From assembly GCF_021513195.1 (NCBI RefSeq), contig NZ_CP090974.1:3794001-3858000 (forward strand): a stretch of 64,000 nt of DNA, in the 5' to 3' direction. Position 1 is the first letter of the stretch; each line of letters starts with the position of its first letter. A program made the position numbers and the translations under genes. Under the pieces are notes generated by a model, which saw nothing but the letters and a program-made list of their open reading frames with translations, made no database searches and had not been told where the DNA came from. Positions 49,473-58,757 of this stretch are shown in pieces. Origin of the DNA: Shewanella sp. OMA3-2. Its GTDB lineage: Bacteria; Pseudomonadota; Gammaproteobacteria; Enterobacterales; Shewanellaceae.

Positions 49473-49558
49473 CTAATCTTTCGCCTTAATAAGTATGCCC
49501 TATAAACTATAGTAGCCAGGGCAACTTTAATTTAATCAAATCAATTTCAACATTAATA

Positions 49559-52405
49559 TCACATTTCAAGAATATGACGATAAATTTCAATCACGATATC
49601 GGTTTTATTTTTGACCAATTGTTGATTAATTTGACTACCCATTTGTTGTAATGTGAGTTCATGATTATGATCTCGCAACCAACAATAGGTTTGAGTTAAG
49701 TGCTGCGCTTGCATCACGGGCATTAGATCTAAATCTGCCAACACCTCAAAAATACGCACATTGTCTGACCAGATAGTCAGTTCTTGATATTGATGAGCAT
49801 ATGCCAACACCATAAACTGGGCGATAAATTCGATATCAGCAATTCCGCCTTCACTTTGTTTCAAGTTAAACATACCTTCGCTAACCTGTAACAAGTGATC
49901 ACGCATTTTAATCCGCATGTCCCGAACCGCTGTGGCCAGTTCATTCTTATCGCGCTGAATTTGCAATACTTGTGTCCGTAGTACACTGAAGCGATGGGCT
50001 AATTCATGGTCGCCAAATACAAATCGAGAACGTACTAAAGCTTGATGCTCCCATGTCCAGGCATCTTGCATTTGATATTCACCAAAGCGCTCAATCTCAC
50101 TGACTAATAACCCTGAAGCGCCTGACGGACGTAAGCGCATATCAACTTCGTATAGTTCACCCGATGTGGTACGAGTGGCAAATAAATGAACAATACGCTG
50201 CGCTAATTTTAAATAAAAATGGCTGTTCTCAATCGGCCTATCGCCATCGGTCGTGCCTGCGGCTTTATTGCCGTGTAAAAAGACTAAATCTAAATCTGAT
50301 CCATAACCCAGCTCTATACCGCCCAACTTACCGTAGCCAATGACTGCAAAGCCCATCTCATTTGGAGTAGTGCCTTGTGGCACACCATGGCGATCAGCGA
50401 CTTGATGCCAAGCATGTAGCACAACTTGCTCAATAATAGCTTCAGCCAAATAGGTTAGATGATCGCTCACCTGCATGACAGGCAATACACCTGTCACATC
50501 TGCAGCAGCAATCTTTAACTGTTGCGACAGCTTAAACTGGCGCAACGCTTCCATTTGCTGTTCCATATCATCTTCTGGCACACGCAGTAGATATTGTCGC
50601 AGCTCGCTTGGGTAATCATCAATTGAAGTAATGTCATATAACTGAGCCGGATCGATCAGCTCATCTAACAACATTGGAAAATTGGCTAACTCTTTAGCAA
50701 TCCAAGGGCTGGCACAACACAGGCTGACCAGTTGTTGGCGGGCACCTGGGTTTTCACATAACAATTCAAGATAAGTGGTGCGGGTTAATATTTTATCCAA
50801 CACCTTAGATACCGGCTTAAATGCTAAGCTCGGCTTAGCTTGCGCCGTTAACTCTTCCAGCAACTTCGGCATTAAACGGTCAAGGGTTTCCCGCCCTCTT
50901 GGACCAATTGATCGCTTAGAGACTGTATTGCGCCAGTCACTGAGTAACGGCCATAATTCAGGGTCTTCAATTTGTTGTTCTTGCAATAAATTGTCAGCAT
51001 GCTCATCTTGCTGAATATTCCAAAACAAACTTGTCCAATGATCACTATGTTCATGTGAATCACTGCCACCGACTGTGGCATTAAAATGACCATGAATTTT
51101 TGCCATCGCCGCTTCAATATGAGTACGTAAATCCGTTTCGTTAGTTAGCCCTATGCTGTAACATAAACGTTCCCAGTCCAAGGAGTTATTCGGTAACGTC
51201 TGGGTTTGTTTATCATCAATAGCTTGCAGCAGATTTTCAACTCTACGCAATAAAATATAAGCATGTTTTAATTCATCAACAGCTAAATATTCCAGTTGCC
51301 CTAAATTGTACAAAATATCAATCGCGCCGAATAAGCTTTGTTGGCGTAACGCTGGCTCACGGCCGCCGCGAATTAACTGAAAGCTTTGCACCACGAATTC
51401 CACTTCACGAATGCCACCCGCACCAAGTTTAATATTGTCGGTTAATTGACGACGACGGACTTCCTGGGCGATCATTTGTTTCATTTTTCGCAATGATTCA
51501 ATCGCAGAAAAATCAATATAACGGCGATATACAAATGGACGTAATAAGTCGTGTAATTCATCACAATAAGCGGTCCATGGCCCTAGCACTCGGGCTTTTA
51601 CCATAGCGTAACGCTCCCAGTCGCGCCCTTGTTCTTGGTAGTAATCTTCAAGGCCAGCAAAGCTGACCACTAAAGGACCACTTTCACCATAGGGACGCAG
51701 GCGCATATCGACTCGGAACACAAATCCATCGGCCGTCACTTGATCAAGCAGATTAACTAGTTTTTGTCCCATGCGTATAAAAAACTGCTGATTAGCAATC
51801 GCACGTCGGCCACCCACTGTTTCGCCATGCTCAGGAAAGGTAAATATTAAATCAATATCAGAGGAGAAATTGAGCTCTCGGCCACCTAACTTACCCATTC
51901 CAAGAATTAATAAAGGCTGCGGCTTACCTTCTGAATCAGTAGGTGTGCCCAATTGTTGGCAAGTATCAGTGTAAAGCCAGTCTCTAGCCGCGATAACCAA
52001 TGCTTCAGCTAATGAAGATAAATCCACTAAGGAGTCTTCTAATTTGGCATAATTACCAAAGTCTCGCCACGCTAGTCGTACCATTTGTTTGTTGCGAAAT
52101 TGACGTAATGCACTCTTCACTTGGTCTTCGGTGGTCAACCCAGCAAGAATTTGATCCAATTCCTTACCAAAATCGCTCCTAACCACTTCATTAAGCAAGC
52201 CGTTAAAAAGCTGCGGTATCCAGTCAGGGTTGCGACATAACTGCTCAGCAATATAATCACTAAGCCCTAATGTAGTGCGCAGCTCAGTTTGCTGACTATT
52301 TGTCAGCGTCGTCACCTCAGGCCAGCGGTCGACTAATCTTAACCAGTAACTTTCTGCCTTTTGCTGTATTTGTGCAGATAATACCTTGTTACTTTGAGAT
52401 GGCAT
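49559..52405 (-). CDS. glnE: Bifunctional glutamine synthetase adenylyltransferase / deadenylase
   Basis: 948 residues. Adds or removes AMP on glutamine synthetase according to PII state. Two nucleotidyltransferase domains are seen: the N-terminal deadenylase site at [19 protein letters not shown] (about 165-185) and the C-terminal adenylylase site at [20 protein letters not shown] (about 700). Length and arrangement match GlnE. The promoter region is shared with the divergent lipoprotein gene and carries one copy of the 15-bp palindrome (52439-52453). Confidence 0.95.
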   Translation of the reverse strand: MPSQSNKVLSAQIQQKAESYWLRLVDRWPEVTTLTNSQQTELRTTLGLSDYIAEQLCRNPDWIPQLFNGLLNEVVRSDFGKELDQILAGLTTEDQVKSALRQFRNKQMVRLAWRDFGNYAKLEDSLVDLSSLAEALVIAARDWLYTDTCQQLGTPTDSEGKPQPLLILGMGKLGGRELNFSSDIDLIFTFPEHGETVGGRRAIANQQFFIRMGQKLVNLLDQVTADGFVFRVDMRLRPYGESGPLVVSFAGLEDYYQEQGRDWERYAMVKARVLGPWTAYCDELHDLLRPFVYRRYIDFSAIESLRKMKQMIAQEVRRRQLTDNIKLGAGGIREVEFVVQSFQLIRGGREPALRQQSLFGAIDILYNLGQLEYLAVDELKHAYILLRRVENLLQAIDDKQTQTLPNNSLDWERLCYSIGLTNETDLRTHIEAAMAKIHGHFNATVGGSDSHEHSDHWTSLFWNIQQDEHADNLLQEQQIEDPELWPLLSDWRNTVSKRSIGPRGRETLDRLMPKLLEELTAQAKPSLAFKPVSKVLDKILTRTTYLELLCENPGARQQLVSLCCASPWIAKELANFPMLLDELIDPAQLYDITSIDDYPSELRQYLLRVPEDDMEQQMEALRQFKLSQQLKIAAADVTGVLPVMQVSDHLTYLAEAIIEQVVLHAWHQVADRHGVPQGTTPNEMGFAVIGYGKLGGIELGYGSDLDLVFLHGNKAAGTTDGDRPIENSHFYLKLAQRIVHLFATRTTSGELYEVDMRLRPSGASGLLVSEIERFGEYQMQDAWTWEHQALVRSRFVFGDHELAHRFSVLRTQVLQIQRDKNELATAVRDMRIKMRDHLLQVSEGMFNLKQSEGGIADIEFIAQFMVLAYAHQYQELTIWSDNVRIFEVLADLDLMPVMQAQHLTQTYCWLRDHNHELTLQQMGSQINQQLVKNKTDIVIEIYRHILEM

Positions 52406-52438
52406 GGCGATAATTGTCCTTTAATCAAATTCTCTGTT

Positions 52439-52453
52439 AGACATAATATGTCA
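52439..52453. promoter_or_regulatory. 15-bp palindromic element, copy 1 (between glnE and lipoprotein gene)
   Basis: AGACATAATATGTCA, core GACATA-A-TATGTC, a 6-1-6 palindrome. It is identical to copy 3 at 56482-56496 and is the complement of copy 2 at 56449. On the minus strand it includes TTGACA, which could be the -35 of a glnE promoter. A neighbouring repeat TCAAGA/TCTTGA spans 52451-52470 and another, TATAGT/ACTATA, lies at 52686-52703. The 52406-52770 gap contains no gene. Confidence 0.6.
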
Positions 52454-52770
52454 AGAATGTTATATCTTGAATCAGAAATTTTTATATATAGTCTCAACTC
52501 AAAACTCGCAGACGAATGACTTAGTTAATATGGCTTAAAATATAAACCGCCATCTTCAATATCTAGGTTATTTTGTTTTCAAAGGTTACTTTCTCGTCGA
52601 TAGCGAGTCTATGAAGTCTGAATTTAGCACTGTTAACAGAATAAATAACGGTTTAAGTGCTTTTACTGTTCTGAGTTAAGGTTAATATAGTCAAGATACT
52701 ATACCCTGTAGCATACGCACATTAAAAATTGCGCCCTATGCACATGAATTTTATAACACTTGGAGAAAAC

Positions 52771-53736
52771 ATGGCTGGCAAGTTTCCCCGTGTATTCACG
52801 TTTTTTATCATGATTTTTATTGGCCTAAATCTTACGGGCTGTGGTGATGATCGACCTGAGCAAATAGCAAAATATCAACAGTTGACCACGCAGCGTTTAG
52901 CGCAGCTAAAAAGCAGTCTTGAAACGGGTCAATTACGCAATGCAACCTTGTTGAAGCAATACAGTGAATTGCTCACCAAACAAAGTCCTGATCTGGCGCC
53001 GTTAATTAGTGAGCTGGCATTAGATGCCACCCCCAATGGACCTATGTATCAGTCTTTACTGCGCCGTAATGCCGACCTTGCGAGTCCAGGTAACTTTATC
53101 GATTTAGATCAGCAGCTTGCTGAAGCTGAAAATGTATATCAAGCGACTGATACCAGTTTATACAACGATATGTTGTCAGATCCTGTCAATGTGGTTGCCG
53201 ATTTATCCAATGGTAAATTAGCGCGAGTTAATTCGATTAGCCGTGAAGCGGCCGCACTAGCAAATGGCAGTGAAGATTTTGGCCCTGGCAGCCAATTGGT
53301 GGGTAATCCGTCATATGGCAGCTGGCAAAGTAATTCCAGCGGCACTTCTTTTTGGGCTTGGTACGGCATGTATGCCATGTTTTCTAATGTCTTTCAACGC
53401 CCTATTCGTTATGACAATTGGTCAAGCCGTCGGGGCTATAGCTACTACAATGATGTCGGCCGTTATCGTTATACATCCCCCAAACAAGCTAGCTCGCAGG
53501 CTAAAACCTATGAACAAACCAAAAAAAGCTTCGCCCGCCAAGGTAAAAAGTTTGATAGCCCATACGCTAAACCTCGTACAGGATCGACTAGCTTATCTCG
53601 TCAAAGTGCAAGCGCCCCTAAAGCCAGCAGCACAACCCGTACAGCAAGCAATAAGTTTCGTTCAAACTATTCAAAAACGAGTAGTTTCCGTAATTCAAGT
53701 AGCCGCACCACTCGCGGCATTAGCCGTGGTAAATAG
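52771..53736 (+). CDS. Lipoprotein of the DUF350-PspA cluster
   Basis: From the ATG at 52771 (GGAGA upstream) about 321 residues; two earlier in-frame ATGs exist. A lipobox, NLTGCGDD, gives a lipid-anchored Cys, probably exported and attached to the inner or outer membrane. The first 100 residues are helical (LTTQRLAQLKSSLETG). The C-terminal 100 residues are highly Ser/Arg/Thr-rich and basic (KASSTTRTASNKFRSNYSK, ending RGISRGK), which suggests disorder and binding to acidic surfaces. Family unknown to me. First gene of the plus-strand cluster, 12 nt before the DUF350 gene. Confidence 0.7.
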   Translation: MAGKFPRVFTFFIMIFIGLNLTGCGDDRPEQIAKYQQLTTQRLAQLKSSLETGQLRNATLLKQYSELLTKQSPDLAPLISELALDATPNGPMYQSLLRRNADLASPGNFIDLDQQLAEAENVYQATDTSLYNDMLSDPVNVVADLSNGKLARVNSISREAAALANGSEDFGPGSQLVGNPSYGSWQSNSSGTSFWAWYGMYAMFSNVFQRPIRYDNWSSRRGYSYYNDVGRYRYTSPKQASSQAKTYEQTKKSFARQGKKFDSPYAKPRTGSTSLSRQSASAPKASSTTRTASNKFRSNYSKTSSFRNSSSRTTRGISRGK

Positions 53737-53748
53737 GTAGGACTGACA

Positions 53749-54648
53749 ATGACATTTCTTCAACAATATGGCATCACAGAGCCACTACTGATTATTCTTG
53801 CGATTGACTTAACTATCGCAGTTATCTTACTCGCCTTAATGCGCTATTTGCAGGGCTGGTCAATTAAAGTCAATAGCACCCAAGAGCTCGCGGTGCGTGA
53901 TAACTTTGCCTTTGGCATTAGCACTGCAGGAGCAATAGCGGCTTTAGGCATTGTGCTAACAGGCGCAATAACCGGAGAGGCGGCGATTTCATATACAACC
54001 GAAGCCATTGGCATGACCGCTTATGGTTTTTTCGGGTTAGTATTGATTAAGCTAGGGCGTTATCTACATGACAAAATTGCCTTAAATGAATTTAATAAAA
54101 GTGACGAAATACTTAACGGTAATGTCTCTGTTGCCATAGTGGACGCTGCGGCCGCGATAGCAACTGCCATTATTGTTCGTGCAGTATTAATGTGGGCAGA
54201 AGACATCACTATCGACACTTTTATTGCCATCTTCAGCGCATTTTTAGTGTCACAATTAATCTTAGTCATTTTGACTCGTTTACGTGAAAGCCGTTATGCC
54301 AAACGCAATCAAGACGCTTCAATGCAACAAGCTCTTAAACAAGGGCAAACCGCCCTTGCAATACGTCACAGCGGTTATATGATTGCGATGGCGCTAAGCT
54401 TTAATGCCGCAAGCCACTTTATTTTATATATCCCTACCGCTTACGTGAGTAACCTTATCGGCTGGTTAATTTTCTCTTTTGTGATGCTAGTGCTAATGAG
54501 TTTAGTTATCGCATTGGTTAAAAAATTAGTGCTTGCTGGGATTAATTTAGCCGAAGAAGTAGAGAAGCAACACAACATTGGCATTGCCGCTGTTGAAATG
54601 GCAATCAGCATTGCTGTTGCACTAATCTTAACGGCACTAATGGCTTAA
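53749..54648 (+). CDS. DUF350 family inner-membrane protein (YjfL-like, duplicated)
   Basis: 299 residues with about eight predicted helices in two related halves; the DUF350 pattern (NFAFGISTAGAIAALGIVLTG, then YGFFGLVLIKLGRYLHDKI) is repeated with ALKQGQTALAIRHSGYMIA. E. coli YjfL is a single-copy relative, and in E. coli it sits next to yjfI, yjfJ and yjfK, whose homologues follow here. Role in membrane stress is inferred from those neighbours. Separated by 5 nt from the next gene. Confidence 0.82.
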   Translation: MTFLQQYGITEPLLIILAIDLTIAVILLALMRYLQGWSIKVNSTQELAVRDNFAFGISTAGAIAALGIVLTGAITGEAAISYTTEAIGMTAYGFFGLVLIKLGRYLHDKIALNEFNKSDEILNGNVSVAIVDAAAAIATAIIVRAVLMWAEDITIDTFIAIFSAFLVSQLILVILTRLRESRYAKRNQDASMQQALKQGQTALAIRHSGYMIAMALSFNAASHFILYIPTAYVSNLIGWLIFSFVMLVLMSLVIALVKKLVLAGINLAEEVEKQHNIGIAAVEMAISIAVALILTALMA

Positions 54649-54653
54649 CAACT

Positions 54654-56432
54654 ATGTCTGACACTTTGCTTGAAACAAAAAAACCTCAATCTACAGCGGA
54701 GGATTTCAAGCAAAGTGATGCAGCCTCTGCAACTTCCCCCCTGCATAAACGTATCACCTGGTTCGATGACGCCTTACTGCTAGGCATCATGGCACTTCTT
54801 GCGGGTTGTGGTTTAATCTATGAATACCTACTGTCGCATTATGCAGGGCGAATTTTAGGCGCGTTAGAAGCCGCTATTTACACCATGATAGGTTTGATGA
54901 TTGTCTCCATGGGCGTTGGCGCATTTGCTGCGCGTAAAATAAAATGCGCCTTTACCGGTTTTGCCATATTAGAACTCACCGTCGCCTTATGCGGCTCATT
55001 TGCCATCATCATTACCGCAGCAGTGATTGGCTTTGGTCAACAACTGCCATTGGCTATTGCAAGTCACTTAGGTTTGCCACCAGATCAACTGCCAAACGGT
55101 GGCTTTATTGGCACTTTACAGGCACTGAGTGAATACCTTCCGTACGTTTGGGGGGTGATATTAGGGTTAATGATTGGTATGGAAATACCGCTAATCGCCA
55201 GAGTTAGGCAGTCACTCTCTGAAGCGCATTTATTGCATAATGCAGGCACTATTTATGGCGCTGATTATATTGGCGCAGGCGTGGGGGCAGCTATTTGGGT
55301 TGGCTTTATGTTGGCCATCGATATTCAACTTGCTGCGGCACTGACCGCAAGCGTTAACTTAATTGCAGGTTTAGTGTTTATTTGGCGTTTTTGGCACAAT
55401 ATCCGTCATGTAAAGCTACTGCTAATAGGCCATATCATTGCCAGTTTATGTATTGGTTTATTAGCCACTAAAGGACCGCAATGGGAGCAGCATTTTAATA
55501 ATTTACTGTATAAAGACAACGTGGTGTACGCCAAAGCAACGCGGTTTCAACAGCTTACTTTTACCGAGCGGTTAAGGGGTAATGGATTAGCCCCTGTTTA
55601 TAATTTGTATATCAATGGCCGGTTACAGTTTTCTAGCAGTGATGAGCATATTTATCATAACTTTTTGGTTCACCCAACCCTAGCGGCCAGTGCACGGCAT
55701 GACAATGTGTTGATTATTGGTGGCGGCGATGGTCTAGGGTTAAAGCAAGTGCTTGCTTGGGAGCCCAAAAAAGTCACCTTAATCGATTTAGATAAAGACT
55801 TAGTCAGCTTATTTAAATCACCACCCGACGACATGCCAGTTTTTCTAAGTAAAGCGATGCGGGAATTAAATGGTGATAGTTTAAATGATCCTAGGTTGAC
55901 ACTAATTAATGATGATGCTTTTAACGGGGTAGATAGTTTAATTGCTCAAGGGCTACACTTTGATGCCATCATTGTTGACTTACCCGACCCTAGCCACCCC
56001 GATTTAAATAAACTTTATTCCGATTTATTTTATCGAAAACTGAATGAGTTACTCAGTGCTGATGGTATTGTCACAGTGCAATCAACCTCACCTTACCATG
56101 CCCCGAAAGCCTTTATTTCTATTGGTAAAACCTTAGCCTCGGCTGGCTTTAAGGTCGACCAATTTCATCATAATGTGCCCAGTTTTGGCGAATGGGGTTG
56201 GAGCATTGCCAGCAAACAAGGCTTATCACCCAAACATAGATTGGCGACACTTTCTCAACTGCCCATTCAAAACGACTGGTTAACCTTAGGCTTAGTAAAC
56301 GGGGCGTTCGAATTTCCAGGCAATTACTATGCTGAACAACAAGATGTTAAAATCAATCATATTGGCTCATTACAGCTTTACCATTATCATTTAGCCGCAT
56401 GGTCTGAAAACGAAGTGATGAATCTTTTTTAA
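54654..56432 (+). CDS. Membrane-fused spermidine synthase-like protein
   Basis: 592 residues. N-terminal half: seven or so membrane helices (LLLGIMALLAGCGLIYEYLLS, MIGLMIVSMGVGAFAARKI). C-terminal half: a spermidine-synthase fold with NVLIIGGGDGLGLKQVL (SAM-type nucleotide site), VTLIDLDKDLVSLF and DAIIVDLPDPSHPDLNKLYS, ending near AWSENEVMN. The DLPDP catalytic region is retained, so an aminopropyl- or methyltransferase activity is possible. The group occurs in clusters with DUF350, YjfI, PspA and YjfK, as here. It has no speD neighbour, so classic spermidine synthesis is doubtful. Confidence 0.82.
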   Translation: MSDTLLETKKPQSTAEDFKQSDAASATSPLHKRITWFDDALLLGIMALLAGCGLIYEYLLSHYAGRILGALEAAIYTMIGLMIVSMGVGAFAARKIKCAFTGFAILELTVALCGSFAIIITAAVIGFGQQLPLAIASHLGLPPDQLPNGGFIGTLQALSEYLPYVWGVILGLMIGMEIPLIARVRQSLSEAHLLHNAGTIYGADYIGAGVGAAIWVGFMLAIDIQLAAALTASVNLIAGLVFIWRFWHNIRHVKLLLIGHIIASLCIGLLATKGPQWEQHFNNLLYKDNVVYAKATRFQQLTFTERLRGNGLAPVYNLYINGRLQFSSSDEHIYHNFLVHPTLAASARHDNVLIIGGGDGLGLKQVLAWEPKKVTLIDLDKDLVSLFKSPPDDMPVFLSKAMRELNGDSLNDPRLTLINDDAFNGVDSLIAQGLHFDAIIVDLPDPSHPDLNKLYSDLFYRKLNELLSADGIVTVQSTSPYHAPKAFISIGKTLASAGFKVDQFHHNVPSFGEWGWSIASKQGLSPKHRLATLSQLPIQNDWLTLGLVNGAFEFPGNYYAEQQDVKINHIGSLQLYHYHLAAWSENEVMNLF

Positions 56433-56447
56433 TGGACACGATAGCAC

Positions 56448-56496
56448 TTGACATATTATGTCTTGATGCTATCTTTAACACAGACATAATATGTCA
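56448..56496 (+). promoter_or_regulatory. Promoter with two flanking operators (palindrome copies 2 and 3) upstream of yjfI
   Basis: TTGACA (56448-56453) and TATCTT (56470-56475), 16-nt spacer, form a good sigma-70 promoter. Copy 2, TGACATATTATGTCT (56449-56463), covers the -35 box; copy 3, AGACATAATATGTCA (56482-56496), lies just after the expected start point. Together they form a perfect 15-bp inverted repeat with an 18-nt spacer. This is the geometry of a repressor-controlled promoter. It starts an internal transcript for yjfI-pspA-yjfK and the small RHH-like gene. Confidence 0.65.
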
Positions 56497-56509
56497 TATA
56501 AGGACAAAT

Positions 56510-56923
56510 ATGAACATCCACACTATTGCTAACCACTTAAATGGTCTTTGTGACAAAAGCCGTACCGGTTTTCAATTTGATTGCTACCCAATTGACGGTG
56601 AAGTAGAAGTGCTTCAAGTCAACGTTGTTAGCCGAGAAGAAATTCCGGTTTTTGTCTCAGTGACAGACAATCAAATATTGTGTATCAGTTATTTATGGGG
56701 CGAAGATGAAGTCAATCAATCACGCCGCGCAGAAATGTTTGAGACCATGTTAGAGCTCAATATTCCAATGCCACTCTCTTCATTCGCAAAAATCGATGAT
56801 AAATATGTGGTTTACGGTGCATTATCAGTCGAATCCAGTATGGAAGAGATTGAGCAAGAATTAGCAGTACTTTCAGACAACTGTTTGGAAGTGATCGATG
56901 AACTCTCAGAGTTTTTGAATTAA
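56510..56923 (+). CDS. yjfI: DUF2170 family protein (YjfI-like)
   Basis: 137 residues from the ATG at 56510, preceded by AAGGAC. Alpha/beta protein matching DUF2170: NVVSREEIPVFVSVTDNQILCISYLW, then LELNIPMPLSSFAKIDDKYVVYGAL. The C-terminal tail is acidic (LSDNCLEVIDELSEFLN). In E. coli yjfI, yjfJ (PspA-like) and yjfK are adjacent, and that order is kept here. Cytosolic partner of PspA-type proteins is the likely role, known only by association. Confidence 0.85.
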   Translation: MNIHTIANHLNGLCDKSRTGFQFDCYPIDGEVEVLQVNVVSREEIPVFVSVTDNQILCISYLWGEDEVNQSRRAEMFETMLELNIPMPLSSFAKIDDKYVVYGALSVESSMEEIEQELAVLSDNCLEVIDELSEFLN

Positions 56924-56933
56924 GGAGTCAATT

Positions 56934-57623
56934 ATGGGCATTTTAAATAAAATCCTAACCGCATTTCGTGGCGGCGCAACTGAAGTAGGTCAAAGTATTG
57001 TTGACGCTAACTCAACCCGTATTTTTGAACAAGAAATTCGTGACGCAGAGAAACATTTAACGAACGCCAAGCGCGAGTTAACAGACGTTATGGCTAAAGA
57101 AATGCAGGCTAATCGTGAAGTTGACCGTTTAAAGCGCAGTATTGCAGAGCATGAAGGTTATGTTACTCAAGCACTTGATAAAGGTAATGAAGCTTTAGCA
57201 ATTGACATTGCAGAAAAAATATCTCAGCTTGACCAGGAGTTATCTGAGCAACAAGCTGCCAATGATAGCTTTAGCTCACATGCGCTACGCCTTAAAGATT
57301 TGGTTAAGAAAACTGGACGCCAGTTGTCTGATTACCAACGTCAATTAAGCATGGTGAAAACCACTGAAAGCGTGCAAAAAGCTACAGCAACCATTACTGA
57401 CTCATTCGCCTCAAGCAATTCAAAACTGCTTAATGCTAAAGATTCTTTAGAACGCATTAAAGCCCGTCAACAACAGTTTGATGATCGCCTAAAAGCGTCT
57501 GAAACATTAGCGGAAGAAAACAGCGACAAGTCATTACACGCCAAACTGGCCGAAGCTGGCATTGGTGAGCAAAAATCGAGTGCTAATGCTGTACTTGATC
57601 GTATTAAAGCACGTAAAGGCTAA
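56934..57623 (+). CDS. PspA/IM30 family protein (YjfJ-like)
   Basis: 229 residues, long coiled coil through most of the chain (EQEIRDAEKHLTNAKRELTDVMAKEM, VDRLKRSIAEHEG), as in PspA/Vipp1/IM30 ESCRT-III-like proteins that bind and repair the inner membrane. Starts GILNKILTAFRGGATEVGQSIVD, an amphipathic helix 0-like region, and ends in AKLAEAGIGEQKSSANAVLDRIKAR. It has a strong AAGGAG ribosome site and starts 10 nt after yjfI. This is the YjfJ subgroup, not the canonical pspABC one. Confidence 0.9.
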   Translation: MGILNKILTAFRGGATEVGQSIVDANSTRIFEQEIRDAEKHLTNAKRELTDVMAKEMQANREVDRLKRSIAEHEGYVTQALDKGNEALAIDIAEKISQLDQELSEQQAANDSFSSHALRLKDLVKKTGRQLSDYQRQLSMVKTTESVQKATATITDSFASSNSKLLNAKDSLERIKARQQQFDDRLKASETLAEENSDKSLHAKLAEAGIGEQKSSANAVLDRIKARKG

Positions 57624-57629
57624 TTGACT

Positions 57630-58283
57630 ATGGGATTTTTAAGCGGCCTATTTGGCAAAAAAGAAGCCCCTAAGCGCCAGCTTGACCATCCCAATAAGCT
57701 GCTCAAGGGTGATATGTTAACCCTTGATGACAGCTTTGCGTTGCCCGCGCAGTTGCGCGGACAACAATTAAAGGTTGAAGCTATTCACACTTACGAATAT
57801 GAACGTTCGCAGCAATGTGAATATTTATTGCGTGGTCACAGTGGCAGCCCAATCTTTATGTCATATGTGGTGGAAGACGAAGCTTATTTAAGTTTTTCTA
57901 TTAAAGTGAACCGCGAGACTGTAGATAAGCTATTTGACTTAGATGCTTTTGCTGAAATTTTTGAAGAACCAGGCAAAGCAACGCTAACGTTACAAACGCT
58001 ATCAGCCGACACAGCTGAAGAGTTTGGTCAGTGGTTAAGCGACGATTATCATCAAGTAGAGTTTGCCGGTTTTGGTTATTTTCACCGTGAAGATTATCGC
58101 GGTCAAAAGCCTCCACAGGATGACAATGGTGCCCGTGGCGAAGCATTTGAAAGTTATGCATTAATTAATAACCAAGACACTCACGCGCTTGATATTGAAG
58201 TTTATGAAGGTGGTGATACTGAGGTGATGTTGACCTTGTACCGTCCGTTATCTGATATCCGCGAATACTGGCCTGCGAGCTAA
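57630..58283 (+). CDS. yjfK: DUF2491 family protein (YjfK-like)
   Basis: 217 residues from the ATG at 57630 (6 nt after the pspA stop). Soluble beta-rich protein: LKGDMLTLDDSFALPAQLRGQQ, DEAYLSFSIKVNRETVDKL, and EVMLTLYRPLSDIREYWPAS at the end, as in E. coli YjfK (DUF2491). Function unknown. Immediate coupling to pspA and to the RHH-like gene (18 nt) suggests all act together. Confidence 0.85.
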   Translation: MGFLSGLFGKKEAPKRQLDHPNKLLKGDMLTLDDSFALPAQLRGQQLKVEAIHTYEYERSQQCEYLLRGHSGSPIFMSYVVEDEAYLSFSIKVNRETVDKLFDLDAFAEIFEEPGKATLTLQTLSADTAEEFGQWLSDDYHQVEFAGFGYFHREDYRGQKPPQDDNGARGEAFESYALINNQDTHALDIEVYEGGDTEVMLTLYRPLSDIREYWPAS

Positions 58284-58301
58284 TCAAGGAGAGTCTACTC
58301 T

Positions 58302-58628
58302 ATGAGTAAAGGTAAACCATTACCAGAGAAATGGTTAAATAATCAAAAAGCCGCAAAAGCCACTCAAGTGGCTTTTGATATTGATGAGCAATTCCAATAC
58401 TCTATTCGTAAAGCTGCCCTAGATCGTGGCGTTAGTCCTTCAGATCAAATTCGCACCATTTTGGGTTTATCGGTATCTAAACGCCCTAAACGGCCTAGGC
58501 TGACGGTATCGCTAAGCGCTGATGATTATGTATTGTTAGCCGAAAAATATGCCTTACCGTCTGATGCTCAGCTTGAAATCAAGAAGCGAGTTTTAGATGA
58601 TTTAGTCCATTTTATTGATAAAAAATAA
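58302..58628 (+). CDS. Small RHH-like protein, candidate regulator of the cluster
   Basis: 108 residues, basic. The middle (AFDIDEQFQYSIRKAALDRG, SPSDQIRTILGL) has the strand-helix-helix spacing of ribbon-helix-helix proteins, and a second such unit may follow (RLTVSLSADDYVLLAEKYAL to KKRVLDDLVHFI). If so, it would be a tandem RHH DNA-binding protein. It ends the cluster whose promoter carries two palindromes, so autoregulation is possible. Its name and target are inferred only; no close family is known to me. Confidence 0.55.
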   Translation: MSKGKPLPEKWLNNQKAAKATQVAFDIDEQFQYSIRKAALDRGVSPSDQIRTILGLSVSKRPKRPRLTVSLSADDYVLLAEKYALPSDAQLEIKKRVLDDLVHFIDKK

Positions 58629-58663
58629 CAACTCATTGTTTTACCGATAATGAATAAATACTT

Positions 58664-58695
58664 AAAACGCGTTAGACTTTTGCCTAACGCGTTTT
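58664..58695 (+). terminator. Terminator of the PspA-type cluster
   Basis: AAAACGCGTTAG, loop ACTTTTGC, CTAACGCGTTTT, perfect 12-bp stem followed by T-rich DNA. About 35 nt after the RHH-like gene. Confidence 0.9.
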
Positions 58696-58757
58696 TTATT
58701 ATGTCAAAAATGCCAAATAACTAATCCAAAATCCACTTTGACTAAACGGACTTTTTG

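Noticed and set aside
53264..53740. 158-residue open frame inside the lipoprotein gene, shifted by one
   Set aside because: Low-complexity composition caused by the Ser/Arg-rich sense frame; no own start signal.
58690..58706. TTATTATGTCA after the cluster terminator as a fourth palindrome copy
   Set aside because: Only one half of the palindrome is present.
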